A DNA stretch of 64,000 bases, from NCBI RefSeq assembly GCF_034541975.1, contig NZ_JAVYJM010000001.1; one strand, given 5' to 3'. Under the pieces are notes generated by a model. The model was not told the origin of the DNA. It made no database searches and saw nothing but the letters and a program-made list of their open reading frames with translations. This document shows, in pieces, positions 52,822 to 60,621 of this stretch. The position numbers were made by a program, and so were the translations under genes. The DNA is from Dermacoccus abyssi. Its GTDB lineage: Bacteria > Actinomycetota > Actinomycetes > Actinomycetales > Dermatophilaceae. Within the stretch, counting starts at the first letter, position 1, and each line of letters starts with the position of its first letter.

Positions 52822-54782
52822 GCTTCAACCCCCGGACGAGCGAGACCTCGCCCGCCCGGCCGTCGGTACGCCACTCACTTCACCCGTGCCTGTCCCCCGA
52901 CGGCAAGCTGCTCGCCGCCGTCGTCATCGACGAGGACGGCTACCCGCACGCCGTGCAGCGTCCGCTCGCCACACCCGACGGCGTCGGTGCCGGCCCCGAA
53001 CGCACCGTGCCCATCCCGACGCCGGGCCCGGTGCGCAACGTCGCGTACTCCCACGACGGTCACTGGATCGCCTGCGAGGTCGGCCCCGACGGTGGTGAGC
53101 GCGAGGAGATCTGGCTGTTCACCACCGACCCGGACGACCAGAGCGCGGTCAACCCGTTCGAGTTCACCGACGCGACCGTGCAGATCGTCTGCTGGGACGG
53201 CGTCGAACTCGCCCTCACCGCCATCGACGACTCGGGTCTGGCCGAAGGTCGCGTCCTGTCCGCCGTCACCCAGGACGTGCGCGTCGTCGACCGGCGGGTC
53301 GGCGGCGAACTCGTCCACGTCCGCGACGGCGTGGCGCTGTTCCGCGTCGGTTCGCGTGGCCACCGCGAGTTGCTGCGCGTCGACGGCGGCGGCGCCTGGT
53401 GGCCGCTTCTGCCGCCCGACCCCGGGTCGACGACCGACGCCGGCGTCGTGCTCGACGCAGGGCACGAGAGCGGCGTCATGCGAGCCCTCGTGCGCAGCGA
53501 CCACCACGGCGAACGCTTCCGCCTGCTCGACGTGCGCGTCGGCCCCGACGGCACCGACGTTCGTGAACTCGCCGCGCGGGCCGACGCCGATCTCGACGAG
53601 TTCTCCGTCAGCCGTGACGGGTCCACCGCCACGCTGCTGTGGAACCACGACGGTCGCAGCCGCATCCAGATCCTCGACCTGCGCTACGGCGAACCCCGCG
53701 AACTCCCCGCGCCGCGCTTGCCGAAGGTCGTCGTCACCTCGCCGTCCCTCACCGCGGACGGACGGCTGCTCACGTTCTGTGTGCAGGGCCCCGAGTTCCC
53801 ACCGCGCGTCGTGCTCTGGGACGTCGCGCACGGCACGTGGACCGGCGACGAGCCCGGCGCGAACCTGTCGCCCGAGGATCCGAGGCCACCCATCGGTGCG
53901 CCCGGCCCGCTCGCGCGCTACAGCGCGGAGCCGAAGGGCGAAACGGCAGCGCCCGACCCCGAGGCCGACGAGGCTGACTCACGTCCCCTCACCGTGCTCG
54001 TCGACGCCGGCAGCGCGACGTTCGTCCCCGAACTCGTGCGCTACCCCGCACGCGACGGCCTCGAGCTCACGGCGTGGGTCTACCGCTGCGGTGACGAGCC
54101 CGCGCCGACGATGGTCTACTTCCACGGTGGCCCCGAGGGGCAGTCGCGGCCGAGCTACAACAACGTGCTGCGTCAGGCCGTCGACGCGGGCTACACCGTC
54201 GTCGCGCCGAACGTGCGTGGTTCGTCCGGCCAGGGGCGTGCGTTCAGCCACGCCGACGAGCGCTACTCGCGCCTGTCAGCCATCGACGACGTCGCCGACA
54301 CCGTCGCCTACCTCGTGAAGACAGGCATCTCCGACCCCGAGAAGATGGTGGTCAGCGGACGCTCGTACGGCGGTTACCTCACCCTCGCGACGCTCGTGCG
54401 TCACCCCGAGCTGTGGCGTGGCGCCATCGCAGCCTGCGGCATGAGCGACCTCGAAACGTTCTACCGCGACACCGAGCCGTGGATCGCCGTCGCCGCTCTG
54501 CCGAAGTACGGCCACCCCCTGCAGGAGCGCGAACTGCTGCAGGAGTTGTCGCCGATCCACGGGCTGGGAGAGGTCATCGTTCCCGTGCTCTTCGTCCACG
54601 GCGCGCACGACACCAACGTGCCCGTCAACGAGACACGTCAGGCCATCGCCGTCCTGGAGTCGAACGGGGTGGGCACCGACCTGCTCCTGTTCGAGGACGA
54701 AGGCCACGAGTTCGTCAAGAGAGCCAACCGGCACCGCCTCGGTGACCGGGTCGTCGCATTTCTCGAGGAGGTACTGGGCTGA
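52818..54782 (+). CDS. S9-family serine peptidase (prolyl oligopeptidase/acylaminoacyl type)
   Basis: 654 residues from GTG inside the ATP-grasp stop. N-terminal ~380 residues are a beta-propeller with repeats such as NVAYSHDGHWIACEV and DEFSVSRDGSTATLLW. The alpha/beta-hydrolase domain has nucleophile Ser in VVSGRSYGGYL (~517), Asp in HGAHDTNVPV (~597) and His in EDEGHEF (~630). No signal peptide, so it cuts short cytosolic peptides. Middle gene of the three-gene operon. Confidence 0.92.
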   Translation: MSFNPRTSETSPARPSVRHSLHPCLSPDGKLLAAVVIDEDGYPHAVQRPLATPDGVGAGPERTVPIPTPGPVRNVAYSHDGHWIACEVGPDGGEREEIWLFTTDPDDQSAVNPFEFTDATVQIVCWDGVELALTAIDDSGLAEGRVLSAVTQDVRVVDRRVGGELVHVRDGVALFRVGSRGHRELLRVDGGGAWWPLLPPDPGSTTDAGVVLDAGHESGVMRALVRSDHHGERFRLLDVRVGPDGTDVRELAARADADLDEFSVSRDGSTATLLWNHDGRSRIQILDLRYGEPRELPAPRLPKVVVTSPSLTADGRLLTFCVQGPEFPPRVVLWDVAHGTWTGDEPGANLSPEDPRPPIGAPGPLARYSAEPKGETAAPDPEADEADSRPLTVLVDAGSATFVPELVRYPARDGLELTAWVYRCGDEPAPTMVYFHGGPEGQSRPSYNNVLRQAVDAGYTVVAPNVRGSSGQGRAFSHADERYSRLSAIDDVADTVAYLVKTGISDPEKMVVSGRSYGGYLTLATLVRHPELWRGAIAACGMSDLETFYRDTEPWIAVAALPKYGHPLQERELLQELSPIHGLGEVIVPVLFVHGAHDTNVPVNETRQAIAVLESNGVGTDLLLFEDEGHEFVKRANRHRLGDRVVAFLEEVLG

Positions 54783-55954
54783 TGTTCGGTCGAGGCAAAG
54801 GTTCCAAGGCGTCGGAGGGCGACCTCGCCGCGCAGGTCGTCGAGTGGCGGCGGTGGCTTCACGAGAACGCCGAGCGTTCGTACGAGGAGCACGAGACGAC
54901 GGATTACGTCGCCTCAGTGCTCGAGGACATGGGCCTCAAGGTTCACCGCTTCGACATGGGCACCGGTCTGTGGTGTGACGTTCCCGCCGCCGACGGAGCC
55001 TCGTCGAAGGACGTCGTGGGGCTGCGCGCCGACATCGACGCCCTGCCCATGACGGAGGACACGGGGCTCGACTTCGCGAGCGCCAACGAGGGCGTCAGCC
55101 ACGCGTGCGGGCACGACGCGCACACGGCCATGCTGCTCGGCGCCGCGTCGCTGCTCGTGGCCGACCCGCCCCCGCAGCCCGTGCGCCTCATCTTCCAGCC
55201 GGCCGAGGAGACACAGCCCGGCGGTGCGAAGAAGTGCGTCGAGGAGGGCGTCACCGACGGTCTGACGCAGCTCATGGGGTTGCACTGTGACCCACACCGT
55301 CCCACCGGTGAGGTCGGAGTCATCGCCGGCCCCATCACCTCCTCGAACGCCAACTTCGGCATCACCGTGACGTCGTCGGGCGGTCACACGGCCCGTCCGC
55401 ACGAGACGGGCGACACGATCTTCGCCGCTGCGCAGATCGTCACCGGGCTGACGGCGGCGCTCGACCGCCGCGTCGACCCGCGCGCCGGCGCGGTGCTGAC
55501 GTTCGGTTCGATCAACGGCGGCAGTGCGGTCAACGTCATCCCCGCGAAGGTGGAGATGTGGGGCACGCTGCGCAGCGCGAAGCGTGACGTGTGGGAGATC
55601 GGCGAGGAACTCGTCACGACGTCCGTCGCGTCGATCGCGGCCACGTTCGGCGTGGAGGCTGAGGTCACGTACACCCAGGGGCCTCCGCCGGGCATCAACG
55701 ACGAGGAGTGCGCCGAGCGGGCGCGCGCGGCCGTCGTCTCGGTGTTCGGTGAGGAGGGCGTCGGCACAGCGGAGCAGTCCTCCGGCGGCGACGACTTCTC
55801 CTGGTACCTCGACTCCGTGCCCGGCGTCTACCTACGCTTCGGCGTCCACTCCGGCAAGGGCGAGGAGACCGACCTGCACCACCCGGGGTTCCTGCTCGAC
55901 GAGGACGCCCTCGCCGACGGCGCCCGCCTCTTCGACGCCTTCGCCCGCGGCTGA
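54782..55954 (+). CDS. M20-family amidohydrolase/peptidase
   Basis: 390 residues; ATG shares one base with the S9 stop. M20D-type motifs: RADIDALPMTEDTG, HACGHDAHTAMLLGAA (metal ligands, ~108), FQPAEETQPGGAK (catalytic Glu), GLHCDPHRPTGEVG and the dimerisation/lid region SSGGHTARPHETGDTI. Relatives cleave N-acyl or amide bonds of amino acids (hippurate, N-acetyl, indole-acetyl conjugates). Operon context suggests it removes an acyl or amino-acid cap made by the ATP-grasp enzyme. Confidence 0.93.
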   Translation: MFGRGKGSKASEGDLAAQVVEWRRWLHENAERSYEEHETTDYVASVLEDMGLKVHRFDMGTGLWCDVPAADGASSKDVVGLRADIDALPMTEDTGLDFASANEGVSHACGHDAHTAMLLGAASLLVADPPPQPVRLIFQPAEETQPGGAKKCVEEGVTDGLTQLMGLHCDPHRPTGEVGVIAGPITSSNANFGITVTSSGGHTARPHETGDTIFAAAQIVTGLTAALDRRVDPRAGAVLTFGSINGGSAVNVIPAKVEMWGTLRSAKRDVWEIGEELVTTSVASIAATFGVEAEVTYTQGPPPGINDEECAERARAAVVSVFGEEGVGTAEQSSGGDDFSWYLDSVPGVYLRFGVHSGKGEETDLHHPGFLLDEDALADGARLFDAFARG

Positions 55955-55974
55955 CACCACGCTCCGGCCCACAT

Positions 55975-56032
55975 GGTGACAGTTGGGGTACTTGGTGACG
56001 TTCAACCGTCACCAAGTACCCCAACTGTCCCC
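55975..56032. repeat. palindromic element 3
   Basis: GGTGAC at 55975 and 55994, GTTCAACC core at 56000-56007, inverted GTCACC at 56008 and GTCCCC at 56027. Arms 55978-56000 and 56007-56029 pair perfectly over 23 bases around TTCAAC. Trailing AACTTCT is shared with element 4. It lies between the convergent M20 and DUF559 genes. Confidence 0.9.
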
Positions 56033-56048
56033 AACTTCTCCGGGGGCT

Positions 56049-56984
56049 TCACGCCGCTCGCGTGACAGCCATCGCCTCGCGGATCATTCGAACCACCCGA
56101 ACTGGCGCCGACAGGTCGCTCCAGGTGAAGCGCACCACGACGTAGCCAAGGCGTCGCAGTCGCATTTCGCGTCGCTTCTCGGCACGCAGCGCCTCGGGGT
56201 GCGTGTACTTCACCATGCCGTCGAACTCGAGGACGACACGAGTCCCTTCGACGAGGAAGTCAACGCGGGCGAACGGGAGCGACTCGTCGTCCCAGATCTC
56301 CACCTGCGGAATCACTGCGATTCCGGCATCCCGGCAGATCAACCGCAGGAGTGATTCGCCGGCGGATTCGATCGCTCCGTCGGCGAGCTCGACCGCTGCA
56401 CGGGCCTGCCCGACACCGGCCTTGCGACCGTAGGCGACCAGTGCTGATTCGAGCTCCCCCGGGGTTCCGCCCTCGAACAGGTAGGAGTCGGCACTCACGA
56501 CACCCGCCCGCAGACCTTCGTGTGCGGCAACCTCGATGGCGGCCTCAGCGGCAGCCTGCACACCCAGCCCATCGACCTGCTCCGGCGCCTCGCCCCAGGC
56601 CCGACGGCACACGAAGTCGTCGCGCCGCGATTGCACCCGTGGGCGGCGCGCCACTTCGATGCGGTCAGGGAAGCGCAGGACCGCGAGCCGGTGAACCACG
56701 AGGGCGGATCCGCCGATGAGGTGCGCCCCCGGGAGCGTCTGCAGGAGTGCCTCACAGCGGCGCACATGGTGAAGTCGACGAGCGGCGAAGTGGTCCATGT
56801 CCGCGGCGCACGGATCGACGATGCCGTACGCCCCGTAGCTGTACGACGTCACGAAGCCTGCGCGACGCCACGCCCTCAGCGTTGAGACGTCGATCCCTGC
56901 GGAGGCGAGATCACGTCGGGTGACGTAGGTGAGGCCGTCTGCCAGACGGCGGGCGAGATACGGCGGTAAGGGAGCGGCGGGCAT
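56049..56984 (-). CDS. wHTH plus DUF559 (Vsr-like PD-(D/E)xK fold) protein
   Basis: 311 residues. N-terminal AbiEi-type winged helix: TYVTRRDLASAGIDVSTLRAW, then a strand-rich linker SYSYGAYGI. A central domain holds LIGGSALVVHRL. The C-terminal DUF559 module has E in SAGESLLRLICR, D in FARVDFLVEG, ExD in VVLEFDGMVKY, and a final YVVVRFTWSDL; this matches the very-short-patch/restriction-nuclease fold with the acidic residues intact. Solo copies are common in actinobacteria with no known role. Flanked by two matching palindromes. Confidence 0.85.
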   Translation of the reverse strand: MPAAPLPPYLARRLADGLTYVTRRDLASAGIDVSTLRAWRRAGFVTSYSYGAYGIVDPCAADMDHFAARRLHHVRRCEALLQTLPGAHLIGGSALVVHRLAVLRFPDRIEVARRPRVQSRRDDFVCRRAWGEAPEQVDGLGVQAAAEAAIEVAAHEGLRAGVVSADSYLFEGGTPGELESALVAYGRKAGVGQARAAVELADGAIESAGESLLRLICRDAGIAVIPQVEIWDDESLPFARVDFLVEGTRVVLEFDGMVKYTHPEALRAEKRREMRLRRLGYVVVRFTWSDLSAPVRVVRMIREAMAVTRAA

Positions 56985-57055
56985 GTCTCAAGGCTGGATC
57001 GACTCGGCAATGTTGTCACGCATGGCCATCTCGACCCTGTGGATAACCCGGAAGT

Positions 57056-57113
57056 GGCGACAGTTGGGGTACCTGGTGACGTTCAACCGCCACCAGGTAC
57101 CCCAACTGTCACC
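57056..57113. repeat. palindromic element 4
   Basis: Same layout and orientation as element 3: GGCGAC 57056, GGTGAC 57075, identical GTTCAACC core 57081-57088, inverted GCCACC 57089 and GTCACC 57108, trailing AACTTCT. Most positions match element 3. Together they bracket the DUF559 gene as direct repeats about 1.08 kb apart. It lies 20 bp past the tadA stop. Confidence 0.9.
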
Positions 57114-57133
57114 AACTTCTGGCGCCTCCTGCG

Positions 57134-57616
57134 TCAGGCGCGGCGGCGGTGGAAGAAGTCGGTGAGCACCTCGGCACACTCGGCTTCGCGGATGCCGCCG
57201 ACCACCTCGATGCGGTGCGTGGAGCGGGAGTCACGCACGACGTCCCACAGCCCACCGCACGCGCCGGCCTTGCGGTCCCACGCGCCGAGCACGATGCGCG
57301 GCAGTCTCGCCTGGACGGCGGCACCGGCGCACATGAGGCACGGTTCGAGCGTGACGACGAGCGTGCAGCCGTCGAGGCGCCAACTCCCGCGGGACGTCGC
57401 GGCCCGCCGCATCGCGACGATCTCCGCGTGCCCGGTCGGATCGCCGTCCGCCTCACGCAAGTTCGCGCCGACACCGATCACGGCGCCGCTCTCGTCGACG
57501 ACGAGCGCCCCCACCGGAACGTCCCCCGCAGCCGCCGCCTCGCGCGCTCGGGCGAGGGCGTCCGCCATCCACGTCGCATACGTCGTCTCTACGGCAGGTG
57601 CTGCAGGCAGGTCCAC
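57134..57616 (-). CDS. tadA: tRNA adenosine(34) deaminase
   Basis: 160 residues. Zinc deaminase motifs H63-A-E65 (TGHAEIVAMRR) and PCLMC (C93, C96), plus the TadA C-terminal FFHRRR. Converts A34 to inosine in tRNA-Arg(ACG), whose gene begins at 63953. The start is uncertain: GTG 57616 is preceded by CAAACT with a 6-nt gap (leaderless), while ATG 57568 would remove 16 residues. If GTG is right, only 16 bp separate it from upp. Confidence 0.93.
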   Translation of the reverse strand: MDLPAAPAVETTYATWMADALARAREAAAAGDVPVGALVVDESGAVIGVGANLREADGDPTGHAEIVAMRRAATSRGSWRLDGCTLVVTLEPCLMCAGAAVQARLPRIVLGAWDRKAGACGGLWDVVRDSRSTHRIEVVGGIREAECAEVLTDFFHRRRA

Positions 57617-57632
57617 GGGTTAAGTTTGTCCC
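57617..57632. promoter_or_regulatory. 16-bp divergent leaderless promoter tadA/upp
   Basis: TAAGTT (57621-57626) sits 6 nt before the upp ATG on the plus strand; CAAACT on the minus strand sits 6 nt before the tadA GTG. Both -10 boxes overlap in this gap; -35 regions would lie inside the opposite gene. Confidence 0.6.
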
Positions 57633-58283
57633 ATGCGTGTCATCGTCGCCGACCACCCGCTCATCTCGCACAAGCTCACGACGCTGCGGGACAAGCGCAC
57701 CGACTCCCCCACGTTCCGCCGTCTCGCGGACGAACTCGTCACGCTGCTCGCGTACGAGGCCACGCGCGACGTGCGCGTGGAAGAGGTCGACGTCGAGACC
57801 CCGGTGACGAAGGCGCGCGGCATCAAGCTCGCCACGCCGCGTCCCCTCATCGTGCCGATCCTGCGCGCCGGGCTCGGCATGCTCGACGGCATGGTGCGGC
57901 TGCTGCCGACGGCGGAGGTCGGCTTCCTCGGCCTGGTGCGCAACGAGGAGACCCTCGAGGCCACGACGTACGCCAACCGTCTGCCCGACGACCTCTCGAG
58001 CCGCCAGGTCTACGTCGTCGACCCGATGCTCGCCACAGGTGGCACGCTGGCCGCGACGATCGACTACCTCGTCGAGCGCGGCGCCGACGACATCACCGCC
58101 GTCGTCCTCATCGCGGCGCCCGAAGGCGTCGAGAAGCTGCGCGAGCTCACGTCGCACATCAACGTTCCGATCACCGTCGTCACCGGCGCGATGGACGAGA
58201 AACTCAACGAGAACGGCTATATCGTGCCCGGCCTCGGCGACGCGGGTGACCGCCTCTACGGCATCGCGAAGAACGACGCCTGA
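57633..58283 (+). CDS. upp: uracil phosphoribosyltransferase
   Basis: 216 residues. Hallmarks: PLISHKLTTLRDKRT at the N-terminus, the PRPP loop VVDPMLATGGTLAAT, and the uracil-binding C-terminal NENGYIVPGLGDAGDRLYG. Salvages uracil to UMP using PRPP. Confidence 0.97.
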   Translation: MRVIVADHPLISHKLTTLRDKRTDSPTFRRLADELVTLLAYEATRDVRVEEVDVETPVTKARGIKLATPRPLIVPILRAGLGMLDGMVRLLPTAEVGFLGLVRNEETLEATTYANRLPDDLSSRQVYVVDPMLATGGTLAATIDYLVERGADDITAVVLIAAPEGVEKLRELTSHINVPITVVTGAMDEKLNENGYIVPGLGDAGDRLYGIAKNDA

Positions 58284-58311
58284 GATTCGCCGTCACTGGC
58301 GGCGCGACGGC

Positions 58312-59385
58312 TCACCCCAGGTCGATCGTGTCGCCCCAGCCGATGTCGCGTGCCTGCTTGTAGAGCGCGCCCTGCTTCTTGCTCACGACGGCGCGGCGCA
58401 CCTGTCCACTGGCGTTCGAAGCATCGCTCGACTCGCACACCTGCAGCTCGACGAAGCCCTTGTTCTTGCGCGGGTGCCGAATGACACGCGTCGGCTGCTC
58501 ACTGGCTGACGCGTCGGCGGCCGGAGCCGCGAAGCCCTGCGCGAGATGCGCCGGTCGTCGCACCATCGCGACGTAGCTGAACTTCTCGTCCTCGTGCGAC
58601 AGTTCGCCGCCCTTGATCTGCCGGTGCACCGACGAGCGATTCACCCGGGCCGCGAAGTGACACCAGTCGGGCTCGTCCTTCGCCAGCAGGGGGCACTCGC
58701 CTTGGTGCGGGCACGGCGCCGCCACCTGCCAGGTCTCCGCGAGCAACTGATCGCGCGCTCGCAGGATGCGGCGGTAGCCGTCCGGCGTCCCGGGTTCGAC
58801 GATGACGATGGCGCGCGTCGCAGCAGCAGCCGCCTCGGCGACGATCTTGTCGGCCTGCTCGCTCGTCAGTTCGCTGAGCACGTACGAGACGGTGACGAGG
58901 TCAGCCCCACCCGCGGACGGCGACCCGACGGAGACGTTCCACGACCCGACGCGCCCTTCCTGCCATACGGTGCGCGCGAGCGCGGACACCCCGCTGGCCT
59001 TCGCCAAGCGCTGCCCCAGGTCGAGTGCTTCGGGCACCTGATCGAGAACGCTCACTTCCTCGAGCGAGTCGAAGACGTCAGCGGCCGCCCAGGCCGCGGC
59101 CCCCGTCCCGCCGCCGAGGTCGGCGAGCGAACGCACGGAGCCCGCCTCGAACGTCCCCGATGCCGCGAGCGCCCGCAGCGCGGCGCGCACCGCGCCGAAC
59201 GTCGCCGGCATCCGGTAGTGGGCATAGGCCAGGACATCGACCGGCTTGGCGAGGATGGGGTCGGACGCCGCAGCGACCGCGCGGTAACGCGTCGACAGCC
59301 GCTCGACGGCCGCCGTCAACTGCTTGAGCGCCGTCCCCGATGCCTCGCGCTCGAGGGCTTCACGCAACGTCATCGACAGATCCAC
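58312..59385 (-). CDS. Rsm22-like rRNA methyltransferase
   Basis: 357 residues. SAM-binding motif LADLGGGTGAAAWAA (~110), SYVLSELT, IVIVEPGTPDGYRRILRAR, then the C-P-H-Q-G-E-C-P cluster and WCHFAARVNRSSVHRQIKGGE. This is the mitochondrial/bacterial Rsm22 family, with a cysteine-rich segment that may bind a metal or Fe-S cluster. GTG 59385 is preceded by TAGGCT (59398-59393) with a 7-nt gap, which sets the start. Confidence 0.88.
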   Translation of the reverse strand: MDLSMTLREALEREASGTALKQLTAAVERLSTRYRAVAAASDPILAKPVDVLAYAHYRMPATFGAVRAALRALAASGTFEAGSVRSLADLGGGTGAAAWAAADVFDSLEEVSVLDQVPEALDLGQRLAKASGVSALARTVWQEGRVGSWNVSVGSPSAGGADLVTVSYVLSELTSEQADKIVAEAAAAATRAIVIVEPGTPDGYRRILRARDQLLAETWQVAAPCPHQGECPLLAKDEPDWCHFAARVNRSSVHRQIKGGELSHEDEKFSYVAMVRRPAHLAQGFAAPAADASASEQPTRVIRHPRKNKGFVELQVCESSDASNASGQVRRAVVSKKQGALYKQARDIGWGDTIDLG

Positions 59386-59510
59386 AGGCGCGAGCCTACT
59401 GATCCGTGCCCCGGCGCGCCTTCTCCGCTCATACCCCAGGCGCTGGAAGAATGCACGAGTTGCCCGTCCCTCTTTGGGCGCGTCGCCCACCCGAGAGAGA
59501 AGACATCGAA

Positions 59511-59687
59511 ATGGACAAGATCAACTTCAAATCGATCCTGAAGTTCTTGTTGTTCGCGTTCCTCATCTACGCCATCTTCAGCTCGCCCGGTCAGTCGGCG
59601 GACGTCGTCCGCTCCATCGGCAACGTCCTGCGCAACGCGGTCACCAACCTGGGCGAGTTCTTCGACGCGTTGCTCGGCAAGAGCTGA
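59511..59687 (+). CDS. small membrane protein
   Basis: 58 residues, one hydrophobic helix (ILKFLLFAFLIYAIF, ~8-23) and an amphipathic C-terminal helix (VVRSIGNVLRNAVTNLGEFFDALLG). GAGAGAGAAG precedes the ATG. Four bases separate it from the bPH2-domain gene, so they likely form an operon. Confidence 0.75.
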   Translation: MDKINFKSILKFLLFAFLIYAIFSSPGQSADVVRSIGNVLRNAVTNLGEFFDALLGKS

Positions 59688-59691
59688 CGCC

Positions 59692-60582
59692 ATGGGCCCG
59701 CTGCGCCCGACCCGCCCGTCCGAGAGCGTCGCCGGGTACCTCGCCAGGAACGAGCACGTCGTTCTCGAGATGAAGCAGCACTGGGCGCAGCTCCTGCCCG
59801 CCCTCAGCTCCTGTCTGCTCGGCCTCGTCCTCGTCGTCGTCGCGGGCCTCAGCGCCCCCGCCTGGATGGGCCCGGTGACCAATGCGGCCTGGTGGATCTG
59901 GCTCGTCCTCCTCCTTCACTTCGTCTGGCGCCTCTTCGAGTGGTGGGACAAGACCTTCGTCATCACGAACAAGCGCCTCATCCTCCTGCACGGCCTCTTC
60001 TTCAAGAAGGTCGCGATGATGCCGCTGTCCAAGGTGACCGACATGTCGTACAACCGCTCCCCTGCGGCGCGCATCCTCGGTTACGGCACGTTCGTCATCG
60101 AGTCGGCCGGCCAGGAGCAGGCGCTCAACGTCATCGACTACGTGAGCGAGCCCGACTCGAAGTACCGCGAGATCTGCGGTCTCATCTTCGGCGTCGGTGA
60201 CGACGAGGACCACCCCTCGCGGCATCCGCATCATTCGGACGAGGTGTTCGACCCGTACCGCGACGAAAACAAGACACTCCCGGTCCGCGTTCGCATGCGC
60301 GACACGCAATTCGGGACAGACGAACGTCCCGGTCGCACGCGCGGACCGGTTCCGCGCTCCAGCGATGAGACCGATCCTTACGGAATGGTCACATTCAGCC
60401 GTCCGCTCTGGGCCGACGAGTGTGACCGTGCTTACGGTGAATTTCGTGACGTGGGCGAGGAATCGGACGACACGGACGATGACTTGGCTTGGTCGGTGAG
60501 CCGCGAACACGCGACCGCCCCACAGACCATCCGACGCTCTCGGTATGCGGACCCACCCTCCACATGGCGAGACGGCGAGTAA
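59692..60582 (+). CDS. bPH2-domain membrane protein
   Basis: 296 residues. Two helices (~33-58 and ~65-82) followed by a bacterial PH domain (TFVITNKRLILLHGLFFKKVAMMPLSKVTD and GYGTFVIESAGQEQALN). The last ~130 residues are charged, low complexity and poorly conserved. PH-domain membrane proteins of this type are of unknown function, often stress- or envelope-linked. Confidence 0.87.
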   Translation: MGPLRPTRPSESVAGYLARNEHVVLEMKQHWAQLLPALSSCLLGLVLVVVAGLSAPAWMGPVTNAAWWIWLVLLLHFVWRLFEWWDKTFVITNKRLILLHGLFFKKVAMMPLSKVTDMSYNRSPAARILGYGTFVIESAGQEQALNVIDYVSEPDSKYREICGLIFGVGDDEDHPSRHPHHSDEVFDPYRDENKTLPVRVRMRDTQFGTDERPGRTRGPVPRSSDETDPYGMVTFSRPLWADECDRAYGEFRDVGEESDDTDDDLAWSVSREHATAPQTIRRSRYADPPSTWRDGE

Positions 60583-60621
60583 TCTCACACGGTTAAAACT
60601 CACCTGTGGAAGGTCGCTCCT

